Of a stretch of DNA of 10,900 bases, positions 5,426 to 10,900 are shown one piece after another; position 1 is the stretch's first letter; each line of letters begins with the position of its first letter. The notes under the pieces were generated by a model, which saw only the letters and a list, made by a program, of their open reading frames with translations, had not been told where the DNA came from and did no database searches. The translations under genes were made by a program, and so were the position numbers. Source of the DNA: Microcaldota archaeon (lineage in GTDB: Archaea > B1Sed10-29 > WALL01 > WAMD01); contig JALWQZ010000078.1 of NCBI GenBank assembly GCA_027077895.1, positions 1-10,900 of the forward strand, in the 5' to 3' direction.

Positions 5426-6980
5426 ACTCACCAGCTATGTATTTATTCAATTCCACCGAAACAGAATCTATATCCCGGATGCCCCTCTTCAACAGTGACT
5501 CCAGAAACTCCTTCCTCTTGCCTAACTCTTCCATTATATCTGTATGCGTCAAGCCTGTAAACCTAGATAGCGTCTGAAGGTATCTGCTAGGTACCCCAGT
5601 GGACCTAATAGTATCAGTGACAGGGTCCCACTCGTATAAGTATATAATCTGGGGCTTGTCTTCCAAAACCCCAGTTATCTCAGCAATTTCGGTGACCCTC
5701 CTTATAGTCCCCTTTCTCCTATCGTGGACTCTCTTCATGACAATAATGAGGTCTAGGGCAGACAACATTATGCTAGGGACTTCCATTGGTGGATTCGTGA
5801 GCCTAACCAGTGTTTCCCTAGAATTGTTTGCGTGGACAGTTCCAGCGCAACCATCGTGCCCAGTGTTCATTGCAGTGAATAGTGTAAATGCCTCCTCCCC
5901 CCTAACTTCTCCAACAATGACCCGGTCTGGCCTCATTCTGAGTGAGTTCTTTATCAGGGTGTTCATGTCTATCTCGCCAGTTCCTTCAATACTAGGGGGT
6001 CTAGTTTCAAACCTAACCCAGTGAGAGATGGGTAATTTCAACTCGGCAGTATCTTCAATGGTAATCACTCTCTCAGTTGGGGGGATGAATGTGGTCATCA
6101 CGTTTAGCATAGTTGTCTTACCCGAACCGGTTCCACCTGAAATTATTATGTTTGCTGGTTTAGCAGAGAGACCTTCATAGGCCATCCACAAGAACGCACC
6201 CACCTCTGAACTCAGCGTGCCGTTTTTGATCATGTCCACAATTGTAAATGGGTCTTCCCTAAACTTCCTTATCGTTATCGTGGAGCCATTCAAACTAACA
6301 GGTGGGATGGTGGCGTTAACTCTGGAACCATCTGGCAACCTGGCATCTAGCAATGGAACCTGGGCGTCAATTCTCCTACTAACATCTCTGGCAATCCTGT
6401 CGATTATCGCGCGTATGTCATCGTCCCTGGTGAACATAACGTTCGTCTTGCACATATCATACTTCCTGTGGAATATGTACACTGGTTTGTTCGGGCCTAT
6501 AACCATAATTTCTTCTAGATTGTCATCCTGGAGCAGTAGGTCAAGTGGGCCGTATCCAATCATCTCCCTCATAACAGTCTCTGCATAAAATTCCTTTCTA
6601 GTTGGAGGGATACCTAGTTCAGGGCTAGACTCTATGATTTCAAGAATCCTCTTCTTGTAGAACTCCCGCCTTTCCTTTGGGTCCTTGAACTTCTCAGGAG
6701 GGATAGTTATCAGCCTAGTTGCAGCCTCCTTTATTGTATCCAGAACCATTCTCTCTGGCCCCTTTGTCCTAGGGACAGGGACCGCGTACAACATCTGCTT
6801 GTCCCCTGGAATTTGATAAACCTTGCACACGCCGTATTCATCAACCAACTTCTTGTTCTCTGGCAAGGCCTCCTCGAGCCAATCATCTAGTGAAAGACCC
6901 TCCTTCTTCTTTTCAGGCCTCTTCTCCTCAACATTTGACTTGACCTTACTCGAACTAATCAATTCATCCAGGTAACTCAT
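5412..6980 (-). CDS. Archaeal type IV pilus assembly ATPase, GspE/VirB11/TadA family
   Basis: This 522-residue cytoplasmic ATPase should power pilus assembly by driving the FlaJ-like platform. The first roughly 130 residues are charged and variable. The N-terminal domain of the family follows (Y-G-P-L-D-L-L-L-Q-D-D-N-L-E-E-I-M-V, about 143-160), then R-I-D-A-Q-V-P-L-L-D-A-R-L-P-D-G-S-R near 203-220. Walker A is GGTGSGKTT at about 282-290; the Asp box is I-T-I-E-D-T-A-E-L near 306-314; Walker B is R-V-I-V-G-E-V-R-G-E-E-A near 353-364; the His box is G-T-V-H-A-N-N near 380-386. All catalytic motifs are intact. No tetra-Cys zinc motif of the GspE/PilB kind is seen, as expected for the archaeal/Tad branch. 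ATG 6980 is preferred over GTG 6989. A TATA box about 32 bp upstream marks it as the first gene of the pilus operon. Confidence 0.94.
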   Translation of the reverse strand: MSYLDELISSSKVKSNVEEKRPEKKKEGLSLDDWLEEALPENKKLVDEYGVCKVYQIPGDKQMLYAVPVPRTKGPERMVLDTIKEAATRLITIPPEKFKDPKERREFYKKRILEIIESSPELGIPPTRKEFYAETVMREMIGYGPLDLLLQDDNLEEIMVIGPNKPVYIFHRKYDMCKTNVMFTRDDDIRAIIDRIARDVSRRIDAQVPLLDARLPDGSRVNATIPPVSLNGSTITIRKFREDPFTIVDMIKNGTLSSEVGAFLWMAYEGLSAKPANIIISGGTGSGKTTMLNVMTTFIPPTERVITIEDTAELKLPISHWVRFETRPPSIEGTGEIDMNTLIKNSLRMRPDRVIVGEVRGEEAFTLFTAMNTGHDGCAGTVHANNSRETLVRLTNPPMEVPSIMLSALDLIIVMKRVHDRRKGTIRRVTEIAEITGVLEDKPQIIYLYEWDPVTDTIRSTGVPSRYLQTLSRFTGLTHTDIMEELGKRKEFLESLLKRGIRDIDSVSVELNKYIAGEYGSQ

Positions 6981-7008
6981 AGTAATCACTAGGTAAAAAC
7001 GAATTTGA

Positions 7009-7016
7009 TATTTAAA
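7009..7016 (-). promoter_or_regulatory. TATA box of the pilus operon
   Basis: The minus strand reads TTTAAATA, a close match to the archaeal TATA consensus. It is centred about 32 bp before ATG 6980. Transcription would start near 6986, giving a leader of only a few bases, or a leaderless mRNA if GTG 6989 were used. No other promoter as good is seen between here and the small prepilins. Confidence 0.6.
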
Positions 7017-7027
7017 TAGATAACCAG

Positions 7028-7045
7028 AAAAACTGATTGCAAAAA
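7028..7045 (-). terminator. T-rich termination signal after elp3
   Basis: Just past the Elp3 stop, the minus strand carries two TTTTT tracts (7045-7041 and 7032-7028) in a 60-bp spacer. Archaeal RNA polymerase ends transcription at such T runs without a hairpin. With the TATA box that follows, they suggest a border between the Lrp-to-Elp3 group and the pilus operon. The runs are short, so read-through is likely. Confidence 0.4.
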
Positions 7046-7048
7046 GTA

Positions 7049-8602
7049 TTACAATGTCTTCCCCATATACTGGCCAATCCTCTCGTATCCAAGTTTTCGG
7101 TAGTATGGCCTGACACCAACTCCAGAGATAACTAGTATCCTATCAAATCCCCATTCGTCCCTAGCGATTCGCTCTGCCTCCGCAACCAACTCCTTTCCAA
7201 GTCCCCTATGCTGGACCCTGCCGTATTTTCCTATCTCCGCCTCGGGACCATAAACATGGAGTTCCCTAATCAACGCTGTCTCCTTGTCTATTTCTGGCCT
7301 GAAGGGGTCATCTGGCCTTCTCAACCTAAGGAACCCAAAGAGTGTCTCATGATCATCCTCAAAACTCAAAAAGACCTCTACCCCATCACTCGCTTCATAG
7401 TCTAAACGTCTGAGTTCTGGCTCACCAATCTCCCATCCGTCCCTAAGCCTAATCCCAACTTCCCTAGACCTGATCTCTTTTACCTCAATCCCCAGTTCTC
7501 TTGCCTTATCCATAACCAACTGTCTTAAGTTTCCAGCAGTCACCCCAGCAGCAATGAGTTTTGCAGGTATATCCCTCTGAATCCTCATCACCCTAACGTA
7601 CTTTGGAACATAGGACAAAGCCCTTGCAATCAACTCTGCTGCGGATTCATTATCCAAAGGTGTCCACTGGCCAGACTCGTACAAATCCCATATCTCCATG
7701 TTCTTGTAGAACTCCTTCTTTGCCAAAAGCGTTGGGTATATCTTAAGCATATCTGGTCTAAACCTAGGATCCTCAAACAATGTCTTGAAGGCAAGTAAAT
7801 CCCTCTTTTTATTAGAATACGGGAGGCCAGGCATCATGTGGTAACATACTTTAAAGGAAGAGTCTTTCAGCCAGTGGGTGGCATCAACCACGTCTTTGAC
7901 AGTGTGACCTCGTTTTATCTTCTCATATATGTCATCAAATACAGTTTGCACACCTAGTTCAACCCTGGTCCCACCAAATCTGAGCATGTCATCTATGTGC
8001 TCCTTCTTGCAAAAATCTGGCCTGACTTCAAATGTCAAACCAACGCACCTGTGTTTTGCGGTTTCATTCATCTGATGCGCCTCTTCAATATCTCTTGCCA
8101 CCTTCCCGTTCAAAGCGTTGAATATCCCAAGGACAAACGACTCCTGGTACTCTCTAGGCATGGAGGTAAATGTACCCCCCATGACAATAACCTCTATCTT
8201 GTCAGTCGGATGGCCAATAGAGTCAAATTGATGTATTCTGGCCATGACCTGCCTGTACGGATCAAATTGGTTCTGCTTCGCTCTCAACGCTGCTGGCTCC
8301 TGACCTGTGTAACTCTGGGCAGCATCCCCCCTAGGACAGTATATGCATTTTCCTGGGCATGGCCAAGGCTTCGTCATTACAGCAACAACAGAAACACCGG
8401 ATAGGCTCCTAGTTGGCTTTTTCTTCAAGAACTCAAATTTCTCCACAATATCATTAGGTATGTGTTCTACAATATCTCCATCACTTGGAATCTTTTCTAG
8501 TTTATACTCCTTAGCCAATTCCTGCTTAAGTTTGTGCAACTCATGTTTATTCCTGACTCGCCCAGATAAGACTGCATCAATGACATCATCGTAGAAAGTC
8601 AT
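7049..8602 (-). CDS. elp3: Elp3: radical SAM / acetyltransferase, tRNA U34 carboxymethylation
   Basis: This 517-residue protein adds a carboxymethyl group to the wobble uridine (U34) of tRNA, using acetyl-CoA and SAM. Archaea have Elp3 without the other Elongator subunits. The radical SAM cluster motif is C-P-G-K-C-I-Y-C-P at residues 82-90, followed by the conserved Q-S-Y-T-G-Q-E-P-A-A-L-R-A block (96-108), M-G-G-T-F (141-145), V-E-L-G-V-Q-T (214-220) and L-K-I-Y-P-T-L (286-292). The C-terminal GNAT-type domain shows the acetyl-CoA loop Q-H-R-G-L-G-K-E-L (464-472) and the final V-R-P-Y-Y-R-K-L-G-Y (497-506). The length is normal for the family. The first Cys pair is spaced CX3C. The ATG has GGTG 5 nt upstream and is 4 nt from the stop of the preceding gene. 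Confidence 0.95.
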   Translation of the reverse strand: MTFYDDVIDAVLSGRVRNKHELHKLKQELAKEYKLEKIPSDGDIVEHIPNDIVEKFEFLKKKPTRSLSGVSVVAVMTKPWPCPGKCIYCPRGDAAQSYTGQEPAALRAKQNQFDPYRQVMARIHQFDSIGHPTDKIEVIVMGGTFTSMPREYQESFVLGIFNALNGKVARDIEEAHQMNETAKHRCVGLTFEVRPDFCKKEHIDDMLRFGGTRVELGVQTVFDDIYEKIKRGHTVKDVVDATHWLKDSSFKVCYHMMPGLPYSNKKRDLLAFKTLFEDPRFRPDMLKIYPTLLAKKEFYKNMEIWDLYESGQWTPLDNESAAELIARALSYVPKYVRVMRIQRDIPAKLIAAGVTAGNLRQLVMDKARELGIEVKEIRSREVGIRLRDGWEIGEPELRRLDYEASDGVEVFLSFEDDHETLFGFLRLRRPDDPFRPEIDKETALIRELHVYGPEAEIGKYGRVQHRGLGKELVAEAERIARDEWGFDRILVISGVGVRPYYRKLGYERIGQYMGKTL

Positions 8603-8606
8603 GATT

Positions 8607-9389
8607 TCACCAACTCGTCAACAATCCTAGCAAGGCGTAAACAGGTGCAAGGGGAACTGGAACAACTGGAAAACCGCTTGCAATACTTGATAGTTTAGAC
8701 CTAAGTGTTGGTCTAACATAATAAATGTTCTCCAAGTTTTTGTGGATTATAGGAGTATCTAGTGACCTAACATCAGCATCTATTTTGTAAAAACCTTCAG
8801 TTGATATGTAAACGGGGAGTCCTATCTTCTCCATCTTACCTGGCTCAATTGTGACTTGTTTCTTGTACCTATTGGAAGTTCCCTCAACCCAGTAGTCTAT
8901 CTCATAATTTGCTCTCCCTAGGGCCTTGTTATTCAACTCAAAGTAGACCGTGTTATTTCCAGCCTTCAACGTTTCGTTCTCTAAAGGCATGATATCAACT
9001 AGATCAGATGGATTCCTAGTGACGTGAACCATCACTTGTGCATCCTCCTGCACGTGATCCCCGTTTCTATCAGCAACCGTAAATGTGAATGTGTAATTTC
9101 CCTCACTTGCATTAACAGGCACCTTCAAGAGGGCATAGAGGTACTTGTAATTCTTTCCATACGTGATATTCCAGTTGGTTTTAGTCACACAGTTTATCCT
9201 GTCCCAAACGAATCCCTGCCCTGTATCCCGATCAAACGCCAAGACCACAGTATACCCTGGCCCAACAGGTGAAACAACAGTTGGATTTAGAGGTTGTAGG
9301 TAAACATTCACAGGTACAACTAGGTGCAAAACGTACGCATTAGACAGAGACGCCAAAAAGACCAAGAACCCAAACAAGTATTTATTCAT
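8607..9389 (-). CDS. Secreted or membrane-anchored beta-sandwich protein, function unknown
   Basis: I do not recognise a family for this 260-residue protein. Residues 1-18 (MNKYLFGFLVFLASLSNA) look like a Sec signal peptide. The remainder is rich in beta-strand patterns typical of Ig-like archaeal surface domains: a first domain up to about residue 127 with N-Y-T-F-T-F-T-V-A-D-R-N-G-D, and a second at about 130-225 resembling CARDB/Ig domains (L-K-A-G-N-N-T-V-Y-F-E-L-N-N, then I-E-P-G-K-M-E-K-I-G-L-P-V). There are many N-x-S/T sequons (NIT, NAS, NYT, NET, NNT), fitting an exported glycoprotein. The C-terminus (GFPVVPVPLAPVYALLGLLT) is hydrophobic and may anchor it, though it is rich in Pro. 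The gene starts 3 nt after the CYTH gene and ends 4 nt before elp3. The frame at the very end may be disturbed; see findings. Confidence 0.6.
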   Translation of the reverse strand: MNKYLFGFLVFLASLSNAYVLHLVVPVNVYLQPLNPTVVSPVGPGYTVVLAFDRDTGQGFVWDRINCVTKTNWNITYGKNYKYLYALLKVPVNASEGNYTFTFTVADRNGDHVQEDAQVMVHVTRNPSDLVDIMPLENETLKAGNNTVYFELNNKALGRANYEIDYWVEGTSNRYKKQVTIEPGKMEKIGLPVYISTEGFYKIDADVRSLDTPIIHKNLENIYYVRPTLRSKLSSIASGFPVVPVPLAPVYALLGLLTSW

Positions 9390-9392
9390 GAA

Positions 9393-9911
9393 TTATTTGT
9401 GTGTTTGGTTATTTTTATTCTTTAACAGGAGCAGTTGTCGGATGTAGGGCGTTGTTATCCTAGAATTCCAGTCTAGACCCAATTCACTAGAAACAGATTT
9501 TAGAATATGAACCCCATCCTTCTGTTCACCTATATACTCCAATTCAACAAAACTTCCTAGCCCATCCACCACATCTAGATTTACAGTTACATCCGCCAGA
9601 CTAAACATCTCCCTAGTTTTCCTTTTCTCAACAACCTTCTTGTGGCCCACTCTTTCGAGTATCTCCTCAATATCTCCGTCAACCCTAGCCTGGAGTTCAA
9701 CGGCCGACTGCGTGTCAGAATTCTTGACTAGGTGCTTGTATGTCAGCAGTTTTCCCTCCTCTGATGTTCTAACCCTGAGTACCTCATCCTCAGAAAATGG
9801 CGTGAAGTAAACATCTCTCTCTGTGTATTTACCAAGATACCTCCCTAGGCTAGACAGTTTCTCCCTAACCCCATCAAATGAATCAACCTTAAACTTCACC
9901 TCTATCTCCAT
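9393..9911 (-). CDS. CYTH-domain protein, CyaB (class IV adenylate cyclase)-like
   Basis: The 172-residue protein begins MEIEVKFKVDSFDGVREKLS, containing the E-x-E-x-K motif that opens the CYTH triphosphate tunnel. Later blocks agree with it: D-V-Y-F-T (ring strand), L-R-V-R-T and Y-K-H (basic residues for phosphate), E-K-R-K-T-R (second basic strand), V-N-L-D-V-V-D-G-L-G-S-F-V-E-L-E-Y (acidic metal-binding strands). The D-V-Y-F plus D-x-V-x-G-L-G-x-F-x-E-x-E pattern is that of the CyaB branch. Archaeal members may be adenylate cyclases, thiamine triphosphatases or inorganic triphosphatases; the sequence does not decide. ATG 9911 is preferred over ATG 9941 because the motif sits at the N-terminus in the family and GGGG is 5 nt ahead. 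It overlaps the UPF0201 gene by 23 nt. Confidence 0.88.
   Translation of the reverse strand: MEIEVKFKVDSFDGVREKLSSLGRYLGKYTERDVYFTPFSEDEVLRVRTSEEGKLLTYKHLVKNSDTQSAVELQARVDGDIEEILERVGHKKVVEKRKTREMFSLADVTVNLDVVDGLGSFVELEYIGEQKDGVHILKSVSSELGLDWNSRITTPYIRQLLLLKNKNNQTHK
9396..9421 (-). promoter_or_regulatory. Weak TATA-like stretch ahead of the secreted-protein gene
   Basis: The minus strand carries GAATAAAAATAACC at the 3' end of the CYTH gene, centred about 25 bp before ATG 9389. The spacing fits a leaderless promoter and no ribosome-binding site precedes that ATG. However, the same bases encode a K/N-rich protein tail, so this may be chance. Confidence 0.25.
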
Positions 9912-10272
9912 ACGATCCCCAGACCATTTCATGTATTTCATCCTTCGGGATTTCTATCTCAACATGTATCACACCTAATGGACTTTCCTCCGCAATATTG
10001 AACATCCCAGCCGTCGCGTCCTGCTTGTTCAAATCCATCCATGTAACACCAGCAGACCAGTTTCTCAATAGGATCTCCTCAAAGGTGTCCCTAACCCTCC
10101 TGCTTCGTATAACATCCCTAAATCGGTCTAGAACACTGGGATCACTAGACTCTCCAATAACTTCACTGGATTCTACCTTGACCTCAATCCCTGGAAACAA
10201 GGCCTTGATCGCACCCACCACCTTGTCTAAATCTTCTGTTGGGTACAGCCTAGCCTTGGCCAAAATCCTCAT
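9889..10272 (-). CDS. UPF0201 family protein (archaeal, putative RNA-binding)
   Basis: The protein has 127 residues. It opens with MRILAKARLYPTEDLDKVVG, where the P-T-E-D near residue 12 followed by V-x-x-A-I-x-x-L-F-P is typical of UPF0201. The central F-R-D-V-I-R-S-R-R-V-R-D-T helix and the C-terminal L-N-K-Q-D-A-T-A-G-M-F-N block with S-P-L-G-V-I-H-V-E-I also match the family. UPF0201 proteins are conserved across archaea and have a fold related to RNA-binding proteins, but no reaction is established. ATG 10272 shares one base with the Lrp stop (TGATG) and has GGTG 5 nt upstream; a GTG just before it is a weaker alternative. The last 23 nt overlap the CYTH gene, so translation of the three genes is probably linked. 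Confidence 0.85.
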   Translation of the reverse strand: MRILAKARLYPTEDLDKVVGAIKALFPGIEVKVESSEVIGESSDPSVLDRFRDVIRSRRVRDTFEEILLRNWSAGVTWMDLNKQDATAGMFNIAEESPLGVIHVEIEIPKDEIHEMVWGSYGDRGEV

Positions 10273-10703
10273 CACAACACCTGTGAGAATATTATGCTGG
10301 GCTTAACCTCAAGAACACCATGTATCTTCGCAATTTTGTTCTCCGAAATATCCTTTAAATCGGATATAGATGGAACATGCACCTTGACAATAATGTCATA
10401 ATCCCCCATTAACTGGTACTCCTCTGTAATATCTGGTATATCCCTCAAAGCACCTAGGACGTCGTTAACCCTGTCAGACCTAGTCTTTATGAACATAAAC
10501 GCCGAAACAGGTCTACCAATCTTGGCATAATCAACCTCACATGTGAACCTCTTTATGACCCCCTTCTCAACTAGTTTCTCAACCCTCTTTCTTATTGCCA
10601 CGTCAGAAAAACCAAACTGCCTGGCCAGTTCGGAAAACGAAAGTCTTGAGTTCTCTTTTAGAAGTTTTATAATTCTCTTATCAATCTCATCGAGTTCTAT
10701 CAT
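10272..10703 (-). CDS. Lrp/AsnC-family transcriptional regulator
   Basis: The protein has 143 residues and the standard two-domain Lrp layout. The N-terminal winged HTH begins L-D-E-I-D-K-R-I-I-K-L-L-K-E-N-S-R, followed by F-S-E-L-A-R-Q-F-G-F-S-D-V-A-I-R-K-R-V-E-K-L as helix-turn-helix (about 23-45) and E-K-G-V-I-K-R-F as the wing. A RAM effector domain covers about residues 60-143, with V-L-G-A-L-R-D-I-P-D-I-T-E-E-Y-Q-L-M-G-D-Y-D-I-I-V-K-V and I-A-K-I-H-G-V-L. Family members form dimers to octamers and often sense amino acids. The effector is not predictable. The ATG has no ribosome-binding site and lies 28 bp from a TATA box, so the mRNA is probably leaderless. It heads the five-gene group and is divergent from the gene at 10745, a layout in which Lrp proteins often control both directions. 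Confidence 0.93.
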   Translation of the reverse strand: MIELDEIDKRIIKLLKENSRLSFSELARQFGFSDVAIRKRVEKLVEKGVIKRFTCEVDYAKIGRPVSAFMFIKTRSDRVNDVLGALRDIPDITEEYQLMGDYDIIVKVHVPSISDLKDISENKIAKIHGVLEVKPSIIFSQVL

Positions 10704-10711
10704 AGGTTAAG

Positions 10712-10719
10712 TTATATAT
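10712..10719 (+). promoter_or_regulatory. TATA box of the plus-strand gene at 10745
   Basis: TTATATAT on the plus strand is centred about 29 bp before ATG 10745, giving a predicted transcription start near 10741 and a very short leader. It lies downstream of the minus-strand TATA box, within the Lrp 5' spacer. Confidence 0.5.
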
Positions 10720-10739
10720 CTTCGAAAATTTAAAAGATA
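10717..10739. repeat. Small inverted repeat between divergent promoters (possible operator)
   Basis: TATCTT at 10717-10722 and AAGATA at 10734-10739 are exact inverted arms of 6 bp around an AT-rich 11-bp centre. Lrp-family proteins commonly bind AT-rich, imperfect palindromes of such size. The element overlaps the minus-strand TATA box and touches the plus-strand one, where bound repressor would block both. The arms are short and AT-rich, so chance cannot be excluded. Confidence 0.3.
10728..10735 (-). promoter_or_regulatory. TATA box of the Lrp-led operon
   Basis: TTTTAAAT on the minus strand is centred about 28 bp before ATG 10703, which suits a leaderless transcript. It is interlocked with the plus-strand TATA box only about 10 bp away, so the two promoters probably compete or are regulated together. 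Confidence 0.5.
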
Positions 10740-10744
10740 CCCGT

Positions 10745-10900
10745 ATGCCTGGTTCGAATTTTAACCCTAAGATCATCCAAGAAAAATGCGAGAAGGCGGG
10801 AATTTCTTACTGGACCACAACCGAAGTTGTAATGGCCATAAAAGACAAGATACAACCAGGTATGGCAGAAGATGAGATGGATGACATCGTCATAGAGGAA
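10745..10900 (+). CDS. N-terminal part of an unknown protein with ATP-cone-like pattern (runs off right edge)
   Basis: Translation from ATG 10745 gives 52 codons, open to the window end. It begins MPGSNFNPKIIQEKCEKAGI, then S-Y-W-T-T-T-E-V-V-M-A-I-K-D-K-I and Q-P-G-M-A-E-D-E-M-D-D-I-V-I-E-E. The layout (F-x-x-x-K-I, a helix with x-A-G-I, a helix with V-x-x-x-I-K-x-K-I, P-G-M, then a third helix with D-D-I-V-x-E-E) resembles an ATP-cone, the small nucleotide-sensing domain found in ribonucleotide reductases and a few other enzymes. The rest of the protein is not visible, so no function can be given. The frame is supported by a TATA box at the right distance. Confidence 0.5.
   Translation, partial: MPGSNFNPKIIQEKCEKAGISYWTTTEVVMAIKDKIQPGMAEDEMDDIVIEE

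Noticed and set aside
5599..6588. Plus-strand open frames opposite the ATPase gene
   Set aside because: They are antisense to intact Walker, Asp and His box codons and show no recognisable protein pattern.
1029..6980. Archaellum (flagellar) operon
   Set aside because: There are two FlaJ-like proteins rather than one, and no FlaF/G/H/I-type stator or regulatory genes in the window; pilus is the better reading.
7997..8404. Plus-strand open frame of 135 codons opposite elp3
   Set aside because: It mirrors the radical SAM region of Elp3. It has no ribosome-binding site or TATA box that would support expression.

Overview
The window is archaeal. The evidence is a pilus locus of archaeal type: prepilins with class III signal peptides (a G-Q-x-x-x-E core ahead of the hydrophobic stretch), a GspE/VirB11-family ATPase, two TadC/FlaJ-like membrane proteins and an A24-family prepilin peptidase. 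Other archaeal markers are a UPF0201 protein, an archaeal Elp3, an Lrp/AsnC regulator, an archaeal TctA/DUF112-type membrane protein, and TATA boxes of the TTTAAATA kind placed about 25-32 bp ahead of start codons. Ribosome-binding sites are mostly GGTG or GGGG, and several genes start with TTG. Base composition is AT-leaning by eye. The species cannot be fixed from this sequence; a euryarchaeal or DPANN-like lineage would fit.

Nearly everything is on the minus strand, so the transcription order runs from high to low coordinates. Region A (10703 to 7049) is a tightly packed five-gene run: Lrp/AsnC regulator, UPF0201 protein, CYTH-domain protein, a secreted protein of unknown function, and Elp3. 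Genes overlap by up to 23 nt or are separated by 3-4 nt. T-rich tracts and a new TATA box lie between Elp3 and the next gene.

Region B (6980 to about 1029) is the pilus locus: secretion ATPase, TadB/FlaJ-like protein, TadC/FlaJ-like protein, a 52-residue prepilin starting at TTG, a 107-residue Cys-containing prepilin, a 56-residue prepilin, the prepilin peptidase, and two more prepilins of 154 and 112 residues. All the core parts of an archaeal type IV pilus machine (motor, platform, processing peptidase, several subunits) are present in about 6 kb. The layout resembles the Epd-type pilus loci of Methanococcales more than an archaellum, because no FlaC-I-type genes are seen.

Region C (1032 to 1) continues from the last prepilin by overlapping starts: an NfeD-like membrane protein, a small membrane-anchored OB-fold protein, and the start of a TctA/DUF112-type membrane protein that runs off the left edge.

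At the right edge, one gene starts on the plus strand at 10745. It is divergent from the Lrp gene across a 41-bp spacer holding interlocked TATA boxes and a small inverted repeat. No RNA genes, insertion sequences or CRISPR repeats were seen, and no stretch over 300 bp lacks a gene.
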